64,000 nucleotides of DNA, taken from positions 124,001 through 188,000 of the forward strand of contig CANRFC010000001.1 in the NCBI GenBank assembly GCA_947629795.1, given 5' to 3'. Each line of letters begins with the position of its first letter. Position 1 is the first letter of the stretch. Positions 1 through 15,000 of this stretch are shown here, in pieces. A program made the position numbers and the translations under genes. The DNA comes from an uncultured Oscillospiraceae bacterium. Lineage in GTDB: Bacteria; Bacillota; Clostridia; Oscillospirales; Oscillospiraceae. The notes under the pieces are model-generated. The model had not been told where the DNA came from. It searched no databases and was given only the letters and a program-made list of their open reading frames with translations.

Positions 1-3000
1 GCCAGGGCGAAGTTGGAGCCCACGGCGATCTTGGTCATGACGTTGTCGTCCTTGCCCTTGCCCAGGATCTGGACAGGAGAGTTGGAGTCGGTGACCTGGT
101 TGCTGTTGGTGCCCAGGCGGCCGTCGCCCTCGGTGGCGCCGGCGGCGGCGTTGGAGCCGTAGGTCCACACGGTGCCGTTGTCCCGGAGGACCACGGTGAA
201 GTTGTCGCCCACGCCGATCATGGGATAGGTCTTGCTGGGCTCGGAGGCGTCGCTGCCGTCGCTGGGCAGCGGCATGGCGGAGATCTTCAGGAAGGCGTTG
301 TAGTCCTGGTCGGTCTCGGCGTCGTGATACTTGGCGATGATGTAGGTCACGCCGAAGCCCACCACCTGCACCAGGCCGTTGGCGTCCACGGTGGCCACGG
401 TCTCATCCAGGGAGGAGAGGGTCACGGCACGGGGATCCACCTGGCGGACGATGTTGGCGTTGATGAGGTTGAAGCCGTCCCAGGTCTTGGTGCCGAACTT
501 ATCCACAGCCAGCTTGATCTCCTCGCCCACATGGAGGGTGTACTCGTACTTGGTGAGGGCGTACTCCTCCTCGGGCACCTGGACCGAAGCATCGGTCAGA
601 TTGTCCTGCTCGGCTTTCTTTTTTTCCTTGTAGTTGGTGGTCTCGTAGAAGTAGAGGGTCTTGAGCTGCTTATCCACGCCCACCTTCACGCCGGAGGTGC
701 GCAGCGCGCCGGCGTCGTTCCCGGTGGGGATATTCACGTTGCCCAGCTGGCCGTTGGCGTTCTCGCCCCAGGCGTAGACCCAGCCGTCGTCCAGCACGGC
801 CACAGTGTGGCTCTCGCCGGCGGCCACGCTGAGGACCCGGTGAGCGCCGCCGTTGAGGACGGTGCCGTCGGCCAGGGTGGCGGTGACGGGGGTGAGGGAA
901 GCGGCGGTGGTGCCGTTGCCCAGCTCGCCCCTGGTGTTGTCGCCCCAGGTGTAGACCTTGCCGCTCTCGGTGAGCACGGCCATGTGCCCGCCGCCCACGG
1001 CGATCTGCTTGGCGGCCTCGGGCAGGGTCACCTGCACGGGATCGGCCACCTTGATCCGGGCAGCGCCGGCGCCGGTCTGGCCGTTGGTGTTGAGGCCCCA
1101 GGTCCAGACGGTGCCGTCCTTGCGGATGGCGGCGCTGTTGTTGGCAGAGGCGGCGATGTCGGTGACGTCGTCGATGTCCACCAGCATGGGCACGATCTTC
1201 ATGGTCTCGTTGAGGGTGGCGTCGCTGTTGTCGGTGGGACGGTAGCTGTAATCCTTGACCGCGGCGGTATCCCGGGCATTGCCCAGCTGGCCGAAGGTGT
1301 TGTCGCCCCAGGCGTACACGTTGCCCCACTGATCCAGAGCCAGCACGTGCCGGGCGCCGGCGGCCACATGGACGATGTTGGTGAGGTAGACCTCGCCGGG
1401 ATTCTCATAGGCCTTGCCGTCGTTGCTGCCGTCCTCGGCGATGGCGATGGGGTTGGGATCCACGATGGAGTACTTATAGCCGTCCCGGAGGGTCTTGCCG
1501 TACTCCACGGTGGTGTGGTCCTCCAGCCCGGTCTGGGTGCCGCGGAGCACCCGGACGGGAGTGGTGTTCTTGCCCAGGGCGGACTCGGCGTCATAACCGG
1601 CAGCGCCGATGTCGCCCTTGAAGGTGCGGTTGATGCCCAGCACGCCCATGGTGTTGGTGCCCCAGGTGTAGACATAGCCGTCCTTGGCCACCGCCACGGA
1701 GAAGCTGTCGCCGGCTGCCACGTCCACGATATCGGTGAGGGTCTGGGTGTTGGACTGGGTCTTGTCCTCGGCCTGCTCGCCGGCCAGGACCTGCACGGGG
1801 ATGGGACAGATGGTCTCGCCGCCGGCGGTGTTGCCCAGCTGGCCCTGCTGGTTGTTGCCCCAGGCGTACACGTTGCCGCTGCGGTCCACAGCCAGAGCGT
1901 GACCGCTGCCCGCGGCGATCTTCACGATGTCCTTGAGGTAGTCGCCGTAGCTGTCGCCGGCGCCCTGGAAGGCCCGGACCTGGACAGGCTGGGCGCTGAA
2001 GGCCAGGCCGGAGTAGTTCACGCCCACGCCAAGCTGACCCATCTGGTTGCTGCCCCAGGTCCACACGGTGCCGTCGCTCATCAGAGCCACGGTGTAGTTG
2101 CCGTTGCTGACCACCATGGGCGTGGTGTCGATGCTGGAGTCCTCCAGCCACTCGGGATGATGATCCACATGGCGGTACTCCACCTCGATGCGCTTGGTAG
2201 CCGCGCCGTACCGGTCGGAGATGACCATCTCGCCAGCCTCGTAGCGCTGGGTCTTGACGGGGTTGGGAAGCATGATCCAGTCCTCGTAGGTGGTGAACCG
2301 GTCGGGGTTGGTGGAGACAAAGCTCATATCCTCGATGCGGTTGCTCTCCGAGGAGGTGGTGCGCTTGAGGTTGAGGTGGAAGTTATCCATCTCGTAGACG
2401 GTGCTCTTCTTCAGGATGAAGATCTGGTCATCGCCCAGGACCACCCGGTCGGGCAGCGGGTTGGCGGCGTTGAACACGGTGCTCTCGCTGAACACCTCGT
2501 TCATGTCGGGCACCCGGATGACGGCGGAGAACAGGGAGATGCCGAAGTCATCGTCCTCGGCCTGGGTCTCGGCCTCAGCCTCAGCCTCGGGCAGCTTGCC
2601 GGTGGCCAGGGCGTCGAAGCCGTAGTAATCCAGGAGATAGACCAGGCCCTCCACATCGTACTCCAGCATATCCTGATAGGCGTAGTCCAGGGTCAGGATG
2701 GCGGCGTAGCCCACCTCCAGCTCCTTGTTGGCGCCCACGGCCACGGGAGTAAGGCTGCGGTAGTCGGCGTCGCCGGTGCCCAGCACGCCCTTCTTCACGG
2801 CGGTGGACTCCTCAGCGGTGGCCCGCGTGCCGGTCCAGTTGCCCCAGCCGTAGACCTCGCCCTTGGCGTTCATGGCCAGCGCGGCGGTGTTGGTGAAGGT
2901 CAGGGGGCTCTTGTCAGCGGTGGCGGGCACGTAGAAGCCGCTCTTGGCAGAGAGCTCGGTGGCATAGAGCCGGTTGTACTGAGTGCCGTCGCCGATCTGG

Positions 3001-6000
3001 CCGTAGCTGTTGTTGCCCCAGGTGTACACCAGGCCGGACTCGGTGACTGCCATGGACACGCCGCTGCCGGCGGCGATGGCCTTCACGGGGTCGGCGGTGA
3101 TCTTGGCGGCCTCGTTGCCGGCGCCCAGGACGGAGCGGTCGGGCTTGAGGACCTGGACCCAGCCGCTGGCGCTGGAGGTGGTGCCGTTGCCCAGCTGGCC
3201 GTAGGCGTTGCCGCCCTTGGCGTAGACGGTGCCGTCGCTGGCCAGGGCCAGGATGTGGTCGCTGCCGCCGGCCACGGCGATGATGCTCACGCCGGGCACA
3301 GAGCCGTTGCTGACCGAACCGTTGGTGCTCACGTAGTAGAGGGTGTTGCCCACATAGTCGGCATCCACCACGTTGGAGGCGACGGTGCTCACATTGTTGC
3401 GATAGTAGCTGGTCTTGCCGTCGTAATAGGTGCCCCAGCCGAAGGTGTAGAGGGTGCCGCTCTTGCTCAGCGCGGCGGAGGTGGTAGAGCCGGCGAAGAC
3501 CTTGGCGATGTTGCTCAGGTTGCCCACCTGCATGGCCTTGCCGCGGTAGTAGTCCTCCCGCTGGGCGGCCTCGCCGGTGGCGCCCAGGACGTTGGAGGCG
3601 AACTTGTCGGAGTTCTGGTCGGCGGACTGGCGGCCCAGGCGGCCGTCGCCGTTGTAGCCCCAGGACCAGACTGTGCCGTTGGCGTCCACCGCCAGGGCGT
3701 GGTTGTCGCCGGCGGCGATATAGACGATGTTCCGCAGGACGTTGACGTTGCGGTAGCTGTCGTCCCGGACCACCTGGATGGGAGTGCTGTGGTAGGTATC
3801 GGTGCCGTCGGAGTCGTTGCCCAACTGGCCGTAGGTGTTGTCGCCCCAGCCCCAGACCGTGCCGTCGCCCCGGAGAGCGAGGGTGAAGTTGGCGCCCGAG
3901 ACCAGCATGGGCTCGGTGAAGTCATAGCTCCGGTCGGGACCGTTGATCTGGCCGCTGGCCTCCAGGGTCAGCAGGAAGGACACGGCCACGCCGCTGACGG
4001 CGTCGGTGACGGTGACGGTGGTGGTACCCACGGCGGCGTCATAGACCTCCACGCCGTTCTCGTCCTCGGTGGTGGAGACCACGGGCCGCAGCACGAAGGT
4101 GCGCACGGTCTTGCCGTCCACGTTGGTGTTCTGCTCCAGAACGTCCACGATGGGGATGGACACGCTGACCTTGATGTTCAGGTTGTCCTTGTTCACCGTG
4201 CCGCCCAGGTTGAAGACGTTGAGGACCGAGTTGTCGTCCAGCAGCAAGCCCAGGTCGGTGAGGGTCATCTGCTTGTTGTTGGGCATATGGTAGGCGTTGT
4301 CGGCGGCGAGGACGGCCTCCGTAGCGGCCTCCAGGCCGTTGGGATCGATGATGGTCCTGGTCATGGTGAGGGTCCGGTTGTTCTCGGAGCCCACCACCTT
4401 GGAGACGGTCATGGGGGTAGCGACCGCGCCCAGGGTGCTGTTCCCGCCGCCCAGCTGGCCGGCGTCGTTGCGGCCGCTGGTCATCACATTGCCGTTGTCG
4501 TGGATCATGACCACGTGCTCGGTGCCCACGGCGATGGCGCGGATATCGGTGAGATAGCCGTCGTCCACATCCTGGGCGATGCCGGTGTGGTAGCCGGGAT
4601 CGGTGGGGTCGGCGAAGTCGCCCACGCTGCCGGGATCGGTGAGGTTGCCCGCGTTATCCCCGGTGGGAGCGCGGCCCACATCGTCGGTATAGTGGTCGTA
4701 GTAGTTGATGGCGGCGTAGAGCTTGGTGGCGGCGGAGCCGTCAGCCAGCTGGCCGTAGGTGTTCTGGCCCCAGGTGTAGACCTGGCCGTCGGCAGTGAAG
4801 GCGTAGGAGGCGTAAGCTCCGGCGGCGATGCCCGCAATGTGCTCGATGTCCACGGCGGCGCCGGCGGTGTTCTGGGTGGTCTTCACCCGGACGGGATAGT
4901 AGGCGTTGTTCTGGGTGCCGTTGCCCAGGGAGCCGAAGTAGTTGTAGCCGAAGGCGTAGACGTTGCCCCGGTCGCCCAGGTTGGTGCCCGTGGGCGCCCC
5001 GGTCTCAGCCAGGGTGACCTCGCCCTCATCGCCCACGATGGGCGCATCGACCACACCGTCAGCGTTCACAGGCGCGCTGTCGTCGGTGAGGATCAGGGTG
5101 TGGCTCTCGCCGGCGGCGATGGCCACCACGGTGTGATCGTGGCTGAAGGTGTGCATGGTGTCGTCCAGGATCTCTCTGGGCTGATAGCTGGGGGTCTTGC
5201 TGTCCTTGCCGATGCCCCGCTGGCCCTGGTCGTTGTCGCCCCAGGTGTACACCGCGCCGCCCGCAGTGAGGGCCACGGCGTGCCGGGCGCCGGCGGCGAT
5301 GGAGACCACCTCGTCCAGCTTATAGGGCGAGTGGGTGTTCTCCAGCTGAGCGGAGGAGGTGCCGAAGCCATAGACCGCCACAGGTGTGGTCACATTGGCA
5401 CCGTTGGTGTTCACGCCGGCCTGGCCCAGGTTATTGCGGCCGAAGCTCCACACCTGGCCCTGGTCGTCCAGCGCCAGGGAGAAGTCCTCGCCGGCTGCAA
5501 CAGCGGCGATGCGGATAGGCATGGTGCGGTTGACCTCAGAGCCATTGGCAGTGGTGTCGATGGCGGGGAAGGTCACCTTGGTGGGCGTGTGGACAGTGTT
5601 GGTGGTGCCGTTGCCCAGCTGGCCGTAGTAGTTCCAGCCCCAGGTCCACAGGTTGCCGTCCTCGTCGGCGGCCAGAGCGTGGCGGGCGCCGGCGGCGATG
5701 GCCACGATCTTGTGCTCCACCTCCACCTCCTCGGTGGTGGTGACGGCGGTGTCGCCCTCGCCGGTGGTGGTGGTCTTGGTGACGGTCTCGGTGAACTTCA
5801 CCTGGCCGGCCACATTGGCGGGCTCGGACTCGGTGACTTCCCGGCCCAGGACCCCGTTCTCCACGGTGCCCCAGCTGTAGACCTTGCCGTCGGCGGTGAG
5901 GGCCAGGGTGAAGTCGTTGCCCGCGGCCACCATGGGCGCGTACTTGTTCTCATAGCCCTCGGCGGAGCGGTTGATGGTCACGGTGACCACGCCCACCTCG

Positions 6001-9000
6001 CGGTAGACCTGCTGGCTGTCCCGGTCGGTGCTGGTGCGCAGGACGCCGTTTTCGTCGGTGAGGGCCCGGATGACCAGCTTCACGGTGCCGCTGACGTTCT
6101 CCCTGGCAGTGAGGGAGAGCTCAGCGCCGCTGCCGCTGAGGGTCACCAGCTCCTCGCCGTTCTCCACCTCGATGGCGTACTGATACTTGGCGCTCTCGTC
6201 GGAGAAGTAGGTGCGGGTCTTGTACCAGATGAGGTTGTAATAGTAGGGATCGCTGCCCAGGACGCTGTTGATGGTCAGGGTCTGGTCATCCTTCATCACG
6301 ATGTTGGGCCGCTCGTTGGCGATGGTAAAGGTCTCCTCGCCGATGGTGTACTCCACGGGCAGGATGCCGGACAGAGTGCCGTCCACCCGGACCAGCCGGG
6401 CCTTGTCGCGGTCATTTTCGGTGACGCCGTCCTTGTCGCCCAAGGTGGCCTCGTTGTCCACATGGACGCCGAAGACCGAGCCGTCGTCGGTGAGCACCAG
6501 GGTGTGGCTGTCGGACATGCCGGCGCTGATGACGTGGGTGACGGGGGTCTCCTCATCGGCATTCTCCACCTCGGAGAGGATCCACGCCTCGCCGCTGTCC
6601 AGCTTGTCCTCGGGCAGGCTGGTGGAAACGGAGCGCCACTCGTAGACTTCGCCATCCTCGGTGTAGCCTTCCTCGCTGGTGGTGATGAGGGCGGCGGTGT
6701 CGTGGTGGGCCACGATCTGATAGATCTTGTCGCCCAGGCTCACCAGCTCGGCGGCCTTGGCATTGTGGTTGTTGTAGGCGCCCCAGGCCCAGACCCGGCC
6801 GTCCTTGTCCAGCGCCAGGGAGAAGTTGCTGCCCGCGGCCACGGCCACGATGTCGGTGAGCGGGCCGTCAGCGGTGACTACCTGGACGGGATCGTCATAG
6901 CGGTTGCCGCTGGTGCCCACGGCGGAGCCCACGCCCAGCTGGCCGTAGGTGTTGTCGCCAAAGGCCCAGACGGTGCCATCGGTCTTCAGCAGCAGAGTGT
7001 GGTTCTTCCCTGCCACCATGTCGTGGACGTGCTCGGTCTTCAGCCGGAAGCCGTACTTGAAGTAGCCGTTGCCGTTGTAGTTCATCTTGTCCCGGCCCAG
7101 CTGCCCCTTGTCGTTGTTGCCCCAGGCGTGGACGGTGCCGTCCTGCATCAGGGCCAGGGCGAAGGTGTCGCCGGCGGCGATCTTCACGATCTCGTTGGTG
7201 TAGGTCTCGGGATAGGTCTCGCTGGCGGGCCGGCTGTACTTGCCCTCAACAGCGGTCTGGACCTGGCTGTTCTCAAAGGTGCCGTAGGCATTGCCGGCGG
7301 CGTTGACGCCGTAGCCGGTCTTCCCGTTATTGGGATAGCTGGCGTAGGTGTCGTAGGACTCGTCGGCGATGACCTCGCTGCCCAGGTCGGTCTTCTTGGC
7401 GCCGTCGGTGGCGGCGTAGTTGGCCACGGTGGAGGCCAAGCGGGTGTAATCCAGCACGATGTCGCCGGTGACGTTCACCAGGTTGCCCCGGCCCATCTGG
7501 CCCATGTTGTTGAGGCCCCAGCCAAAGATCTTGCCGTCCACGGTGAGGGCCAGCAGGAAGTCATCGCCAGAGACCAGCTGCTTCACCCCGGTGAGGTAGC
7601 CGCTGGGATCCAGGTTGTTGCGGACCTGGGTGGGCGTGAAGACAGGAGACTGGCTGGTCACGTTGGCCGAGCGCATCAGGTCGGCCTTGGCGTTCTTGCC
7701 CCAGCTCCACACGGTGCCGTCGGCCTTGAGGGCGAAGGAGTAGTACTCACCGTTGATGACGGTGGGCCGGGCGATCTGAGTCACCGTGCTGCCCTCGCCC
7801 CGCAGGCCCTGGGCGCCGATGTCCTTGTGGAAGAAGTTCACCCGGATCTGGGCGGTCCAGCCGGTCTCGCTGTCCTCCACCAGGACGGTGGTGGACATGC
7901 CGGGCTTGGCGTTGGTCCAGTTGATCTGAGCATAGCCGGGCTGGTCGTCGCTGAAGGTGATCAGGTTCTGATTGAGGGAGACGTAGCGCAGGCGCTTGCG
8001 GCGCTCCGCGGCCTCATCGCTGGTGCCGCTGTAGATGTTGGTATACCACACGGCGGCGGTGAGGAGGCTGAAGGTCTCGGTGCGCTCCATGACCACGGTC
8101 TCGGGCAGGATGCGGAAGCTCTGGGCCTCGTCCAGGTACAGGTTCAGCTCCCAGGGCGCGTGGGCGGAGAAGACGGTGTCGCCGTAGGCGTTGGTGGTCT
8201 TGTCGGTCACCGTCACCACATCCACCTGCTGGAGGCTCAGGTGCTCGCTGCGGTCCTGGCCGTAGTAGACCTGCTCGGCCTTGTCGGCAGTCACAGTGAG
8301 GGAGGTGTTGGACAGGTTGGCGCCCAACTGGCCCTTGGTATTGGAGCCCCAGGCCCACAGGGTGCCGTCGGACTTGAGGATGACGCTGGCGGTCTTGGAC
8401 AGGGCCAGGCCGTAGGTCCGGCGGGCCCAGTCGGTATTATAGATATTGCCGCTGTCCTGATAGCTCTGGTCGTTGACCGCGATGCTGTCCACTTCGGTGG
8501 AGAGCACGGTGGTGAAGGCGGTCTTGCCGCTGCCCCACTGGTGGACGTCGCCGGCCTCGGTGAGCACGGCGCTCTGGGTGCCGCCCACGGCCACGTCGGT
8601 GATGCGGTCGGTGGCGGCGATCTTGGCGCCCTCGCCGTCGGTGAGGCCGTGGACCACCACGGGCAGAGTGGAGCCCTCTGTCCGGCCAATGCCCAGCTGC
8701 CCGGCGCTGCCGCTGCCCAGGGCAAACACGGTGGCGCTCTTGTCGGTGGTGTATTCCACATTCACCCCGGCGTCAGCCGCGGCGGTGGTGGGACTGCTGA
8801 TGGTGGCTGCCTGCGTGCCCACGTGCTGGGCGGAGAGCAGGAGCATGTGGTCGCTGTCCGAGGTCATGCCCACATCCATGGTGAGCACGTCCCGGAGGTA
8901 GTAGCCCGGGGTGTTGTTGACCTCGGTGCCCTCCCGCACGGCCATGGGCACCCGCTGCCGGCCGTTGGTGCTGGCGGAGGTCCAGGTGGCGGTGTTGGTG

Positions 9001-12000
9001 AACCGGGAGGTGGATTCCACGTTGGGATCGGTGCGCTGGGTGTCGCCGATGTTGTAGGTCACATCGGTCATGGAGCCCCAGGTATACACCGCGCCGGAGT
9101 CCATCAGGGCCACGGAGTAGTTCCTGCCGGCGTAGACCCTGGCGGCGTGGATCAGGTGGCCCTCAGAGTAGAGAGCCTGGTTCTCCGCGTTGGTGTTGAT
9201 GCGGTTGACATCCTCGGCCCCGTTCACCAGGCCGCCCCGCTCCACCCAGACAGGAGTGGTGTAGTTGCCGTTGCCCCGGCGCCGCGGGCCGATCTGGGCA
9301 TAGCTGTTGCTGCCCCAGGCGTAGACCTTGCCGTCCTTGGCCACGGCCAGGGAGTGGTTGTAGCCGCCGGAGATCTGGGCCACGCCCACGCCGCTGAGGT
9401 TGGTGAGCTGGTCGATCTTCACGGGATAGGCGGTGCTGGAGGTGCTGCCGTTGCCCAGCTGGCCGCTGGTGTTCAGGCCCCAGCCGTAGACCGTGCCGTC
9501 AGAGGCGATGGCGAAGCTGTGGAAGGCGCCCGCGGCGATGTCCACGATATCGGTGAGGTAGCCGTCGCCGCCCACGTAGCGGACCTGGACGGGAGAGTAC
9601 TCGTAAGCGCCCGAGCCGCTGGTGCCGTCGCCCAACTGGCCGTAGGTGTTGTCGCCCCAGGCCCAGACGGTGCCGTCGGTCATGAGGGCCAGAGCAAAGC
9701 TCTCGCCGTAGACCACCTTGGGGGCGGTGAGCTTGACGTTGGTGGACTCGGTGAGATCCACCCGCGGCCGCACCCGCAGGTTCAGCAAACGCGCGGAGCC
9801 GGTGGCCTTGTGGCGGATGAGGATGGTCACGTCGCCGAAGGCGTTGGGCATGGTGCGCAGCTCGAAGTAGTCGTCGTGGTTGTCCCCGGCGGCGCCTTCA
9901 TGACGGTACACTGTGATGACCGCTTCGTTGGAGGAAATAACGTCGAAGTCCGCAAGGCTTAGAGCCCCAACGGTTTCGTAGACACGGCCGTCACCGATGG
10001 CATCGGAGTTGGATGCACTGTTGAAGTGGAAGAGATAGTCGCTGACGCCGGCGGTACCGCTGGTCTTATAGAGGTTGGTACCCACGTTCAGGTAGCGGAG
10101 CATGGCCTCTTCATAGGCGATTTCCACCGTCTCTACCCCGCCGGTTTCGGTCTCGTCGGCCCCGGTTTGGGCCTCGTCGGCAGTGGTTTCGGTCTCGCCG
10201 GACCCGGTTTCAGACGCGGTGGTTTCGGCGGGATCGGGAGTGACCGGATCGGCGGGATCGGGAGTGACCACGGGCACCTCATAGGCGCTCATGAGAGGCA
10301 GCCGGATGGCGTCGCCCTCGGTGAGGAGAATGGTGTCGGGGTTCAGCTGAGAGGTCTTGGCCACCTTCCCGTCGGTGAGCTGGGCGTTGGTGAGGGCGCC
10401 GTCCAAAAGGGTAGGCTCCGCCACCTGGGTGCCGGAAACGGTCAGACCCAGGAAGTCGGTGACGTAGGTATACTCCTTGAGGTAGATGGTGTCGTCATCC
10501 CGGGCGCCCACCAGGACGGGGTACTGGGAGCCGGCGGTCTTGTAGTTGCCCAGGTAATTGGTGGTGGTGTGATAGCGGACGTCGCTGACGCCATCCGCGG
10601 CGCCGGCGAGGTTGAGGCCCTTGTCATAGTCCCGGTAATAGAGGTTATAGTCGGTGGCCAGGGCGTCGGGGTTGGCGTTGTAGCGCACCTCGGTGCCGGT
10701 GAGCCAGCCGTTGCTGCCGCCGGCGTTGCCGCCGGTGGAGCCCATGGAGAACATATTGCCGCTCTGGTGATAAACGGTGGACTGGTTGCGGCCCAGAGCG
10801 ATGGTCATGGCACCGGTGAAGGCGTCGGTGGTGTTGGGCACGTTGGGGGTGGTGGGCGCGTCCTTGCTCTCGCCGGCCAGGGCCTTGGCGGGAACGTTGT
10901 TGACGGCGTTCATGGTAGCCAGGCCCAGCTGGCCCTGGCTGTTGTCGCCCCAGACCCAGAGGGTGCCGTCGGTATCCATGGCGGCGGAGCTGGTGCCGCC
11001 GGCGAAGATGCGGGTGACGGCGATGGTCTGGGCCTGCCCGTTCTGGGTCTGGCCAGCAGGAGCGGTGCCGGTATTGACCACCTTCACGGGCAGGGCGGAG
11101 GTATCGCCCACGGCAGTGCGGGCGTCGCCGGCGCCCAGCTGGCCGTTGCGGTTGTCGCCCCAGGCATAGACCGCGCCGGTGGAATCCAGGGCCAGGACGT
11201 GGCCGTCGCCGGCGGCGATGTCCACGATGTCGTTGAGGTAGTTGGTGCCGTTGAGCTGGTCGCCGGCACGGACCTTCACGGGATAGATGCGGCTGGTGGT
11301 GGTGTTGCCGTCGCCCAGGGGGTTGTTGGCCTGGATGCCGCGGCCGCTCTGGGCATCGTCAGCCTGGGCGCCCCAGGTGTAGACCGAGCCATCGGCCAGC
11401 AGGGCCACGGCAAACTCCTTGCCGGCGGCCAGCTTGGTGACCCGGGCGGTCTGGTTGGCGGCGGGCAGGCCGGAGTTGGCCTGCTTGGCCAGGTCGCTGG
11501 TGAAGTCGGCGTTGACGCTGTTGTCGCCCAGGTAGCCGGTGCCGCCGGGGCCGAGGACGGTGACGGCGGAGGTCTTGTAGATGCCGGACTGTCCATAGTA
11601 GGTGAAGGAGCCCACGCCGCCGCAGTTGGAGATGTACTTGGAGGTCTCGCTGCCGGGGACGCCGTCGCCGGCCCGGGACTTGGCATTGAAGGAGCGGATG
11701 CGGTCAGGCACGCCGCTTCCGTTGGCGTAGTAGGCAAAGCCGCAGTCGGTATACCCGTGCACGTAGAAGCCGTAGTTCTGGGTGAAGTCCACGTCGGTGT
11801 AATCGGGGTCGCTGTACTGGCCGCTGTTGCCCCAGTAGGCCACGGTGCCGTCGGCGCGGAGGGCCATGGCGAAGTCCCGGCCGGCCACGATCTGAGTGGC
11901 GCTGTCCAGGAGGCCGGTGCCGCCCCGGGTGTCGGTGACCTTTACGGGAGAGTAGGCGTTGTTGTCCCGCATGGCCACGTCGGTGACAGAGTGGCAGCCG

Positions 12001-15000
12001 CAGTGCCAGCAGCCGTAGTACGCGCTGTGGCAGATGTGGTGGTGGACGCCGTAGACGAACTCGTAGTAGTTGTTCCAGGAGCCGTTGCCCACCTCGCCGT
12101 GGGTGTTGATGCCCCAGGCGTAGACCTGGCCGTCGGCGTCCATGGCGTAGCTGTTATAGTCGCCGGCAGCGATGGCGATGATGTTGCTGAGGGTGCCGGA
12201 GCCGCCGTTGCCGGCGCTGTCGTCGGCGCCCAGGACCTTCTGAGGCGCGGTGTAGGAGTGGAGGACATCGAAGCCCTGGGCGTCCACGGCGGTGGTCCAG
12301 TACTTGGTGTAATACCAGATGCCGCAGGAGGTCAGGCCATTCCGATTATCCTTGTTGACGGAGGCGGCGATACCCAGCTGGCCGTAGACGTTGGAGCCCC
12401 AGGCCCAGACGGTGCCGTCGGACTTCAGGGCCAGGGTGTGGTCCAGACCGCTGACCACCATGGGCACAGCGATGCCGCCGGCGGGATAGACCTCCAGCTG
12501 GAGGACGCTCTCGGCCACGCACTGGTAGGAGAGGTTCCCGGCGGCATCCTTGACGAAATCGGTATTGAGCTCGTTGCGGACGGCCTCGTAGACCTTGAAG
12601 ATGATGGCGGTGGCACCGTACTCGCCCTTGCCGGCGGCACGGATGACCCAGTCGCCGTTGGCATCCTGGCGGATGACGGCGATGTTCTCGTCCATGATCT
12701 CCACGGTGACGTAGTTGGAGGGTACGGTATGGCTGACCGGGGTGCCGCCTTCTTCTGTCGGCTCCACGGTATAGGTGTAGTTGTCCACGTTCTTGGCCAG
12801 GGTGGCGATGGTGGAGCGGGTGCCGCTGACGGTCACGTAGTTGCTGGTATTCAGGCGGATCTGCTGATCCTGGTTGATGCGGTAGCGCCAGCCGCTGAGG
12901 GTGGGATGGGCGTCGGCGGCGTTGGCGGTGGTGGAGAGATGGCCCTTCATGCCGGCGGGGACGAAGTCCTTGTCCCCAGCCAGGGCGCCGGCGGTGACCA
13001 CCGAGCCGTTGAGGATGGCGGTGATGTCGGTGGCGTTGACGCCGTCGCCGTCGCCGCTGAGCTGGGCCTCGCCCTGCTGGGCGTCGAGGTAGCCGGTGGA
13101 GCGGTAGCCGCTCATGACGGGGGCGTAGTTGTTGGTGGTGGTATTGATGACGTCGCCCAACTGGTAGTAGGTGTTGTCGCCCCAGGCCCAGAAGGTGCCG
13201 TCGTACCGGAGGACCGAGACGTGGTCGTAGCCGGTGGCCAGGAACTTGACCCGGGTGAGGTCGCCGGTGGTCTCGGTGAGCTTATAGCCGGGGGTGGACT
13301 GGGTGGTATCCACCACGTCGGTGGTGGTACGGGTGGACTGGGTGGCCTGGAGACGGTCCTGGGTGTCGCCGTCGGAGACCAGGACGGGATAGCCCTGGCT
13401 GACGTTGCTGTCGTTGCCCAGCTGACCCTCGTTACCGCGGCCCCAGGTGAGGACCTGGGCGTTCATCTTCTTGGTCTTTTCCTTATCCACGTAGAGGGTG
13501 TTGGGATCGTTCTCCTCGGTGGTGGTGTCGATGAGGAGGACGGCGGCGGAGTAGCCGTAGCCGGCGTAGACGGTCTTGACGTCCTTGAGCTCGGTGTCGG
13601 CGTCCCGCATGGCCCGGACGGGCATGGTCTGGAGACCGGTGCCGTAAAGGGCGCCGGTGGGACCGTTGGTGAGCTGACCGTAGGTGTTGGAGCCCCAGGC
13701 CCAGATGTGCTGCTCCTGGGTCTGGACGTCGCCCTCCACCTTGTTGATGGTCTGGATGGCCAGCATGTGGTCGTTGCCCACAGAGATGGTGGAGACGTTC
13801 TGGATGTAGTTGTCGGCGCTGTCGCTCTGGCCCCGGAGGACCTGGACGGGGGCGCCCTGGTTGAAGTCGCTGCTGTTGATGCCCAGCTGACCGGAGGTGT
13901 TCTGGCCCCAGGTCCACACGGTGCCGTCGCCCTTCAGGGCGCCGCTGGTGTAGCCGCCGGCGGAGATCATGACCACGTTGTTCAGGTGGCCCTCGCCCAG
14001 GTAGCCCAGGACCTTGGTGGGCTTGGCGACCACGGTGGAGTCGGTGTTGCTGGCGATGAGGGTGGTGGAACCGATCTGGCCCTTGTTATTGGCGCCCCAG
14101 GCGTAGATCTCGCCGTTGATGGTGAGGGCCATGGTGTGCCCGATGCCGGCGGCAACGGCCACGAACTCCACTTCCTCGCCGTTCTCCTGGATGGAGACCC
14201 GCTTGGCCAGGGCGCTGTAACCGGCGGAGCCGGTGTCATAGCCCAGCTGGCTGAAGTTGTTGCGGCCCCAGGTCCAGATGTGGCCCTGGGTGTCCAGGGC
14301 GACCATGTGGTCGCGGCCGGCCGCGATCTGCTTGATGGTGATGGTCTGGGTCTGGCCGTCCACCGTCTCGGTGAGGGAGCCCAGGAAGTCCACGGTGGTG
14401 CCCACCTGGCCCTTGACCCGCTGGGGGTTGGGGGTGACGTGGGAGTTGGCGGCGGAGGTGTAGCTCCGGGCAGAGCCGGCGATGCCGGCGGAACCGGCGG
14501 TGCCGCCCTGGCCGAGCTGGCCGTACTGGTTGGCGCCCCAGGCCCAGACGCTGCCGTCGCTGGTGAGGGCGGCGGTGAAGTTGTCGCCGGCGGCGGTGTT
14601 GGGGATGATGGCGGTGGAGCTCTCCTGGAGGTCGATGTCCAGGGTGCCCACGTAGAGGCCGGTGACCACCATCATGTCGGCGCAGTTGTCGGTCTGCTCC
14701 TTCGTGCCGTACTGCCAGGTGGCCATTTCGGCTTCCTTCTGGTCGTGCATGAGGCCGTAGTCGCCGCGGACGTACTTGCCGTCGGCGCCGGCGCCGTTAT
14801 TGTAGGTGGAGGTGATGGTCAGGGTGGACCGGCCGGTCTTGTAGTTCTCGGGGGTGACGAAGAAGGCGGTGCTGTATGCGATGGCCTGGTCCGCACTGGG
14901 AGTAGTGTCGCTGGTGTTGGTCACCTCGGTGGTGACGATGTCGCTGTTGGAGGAGACGCTGCCCCAGGTCTCGCCATGGGTGGACTTGAGGTCGCGGACC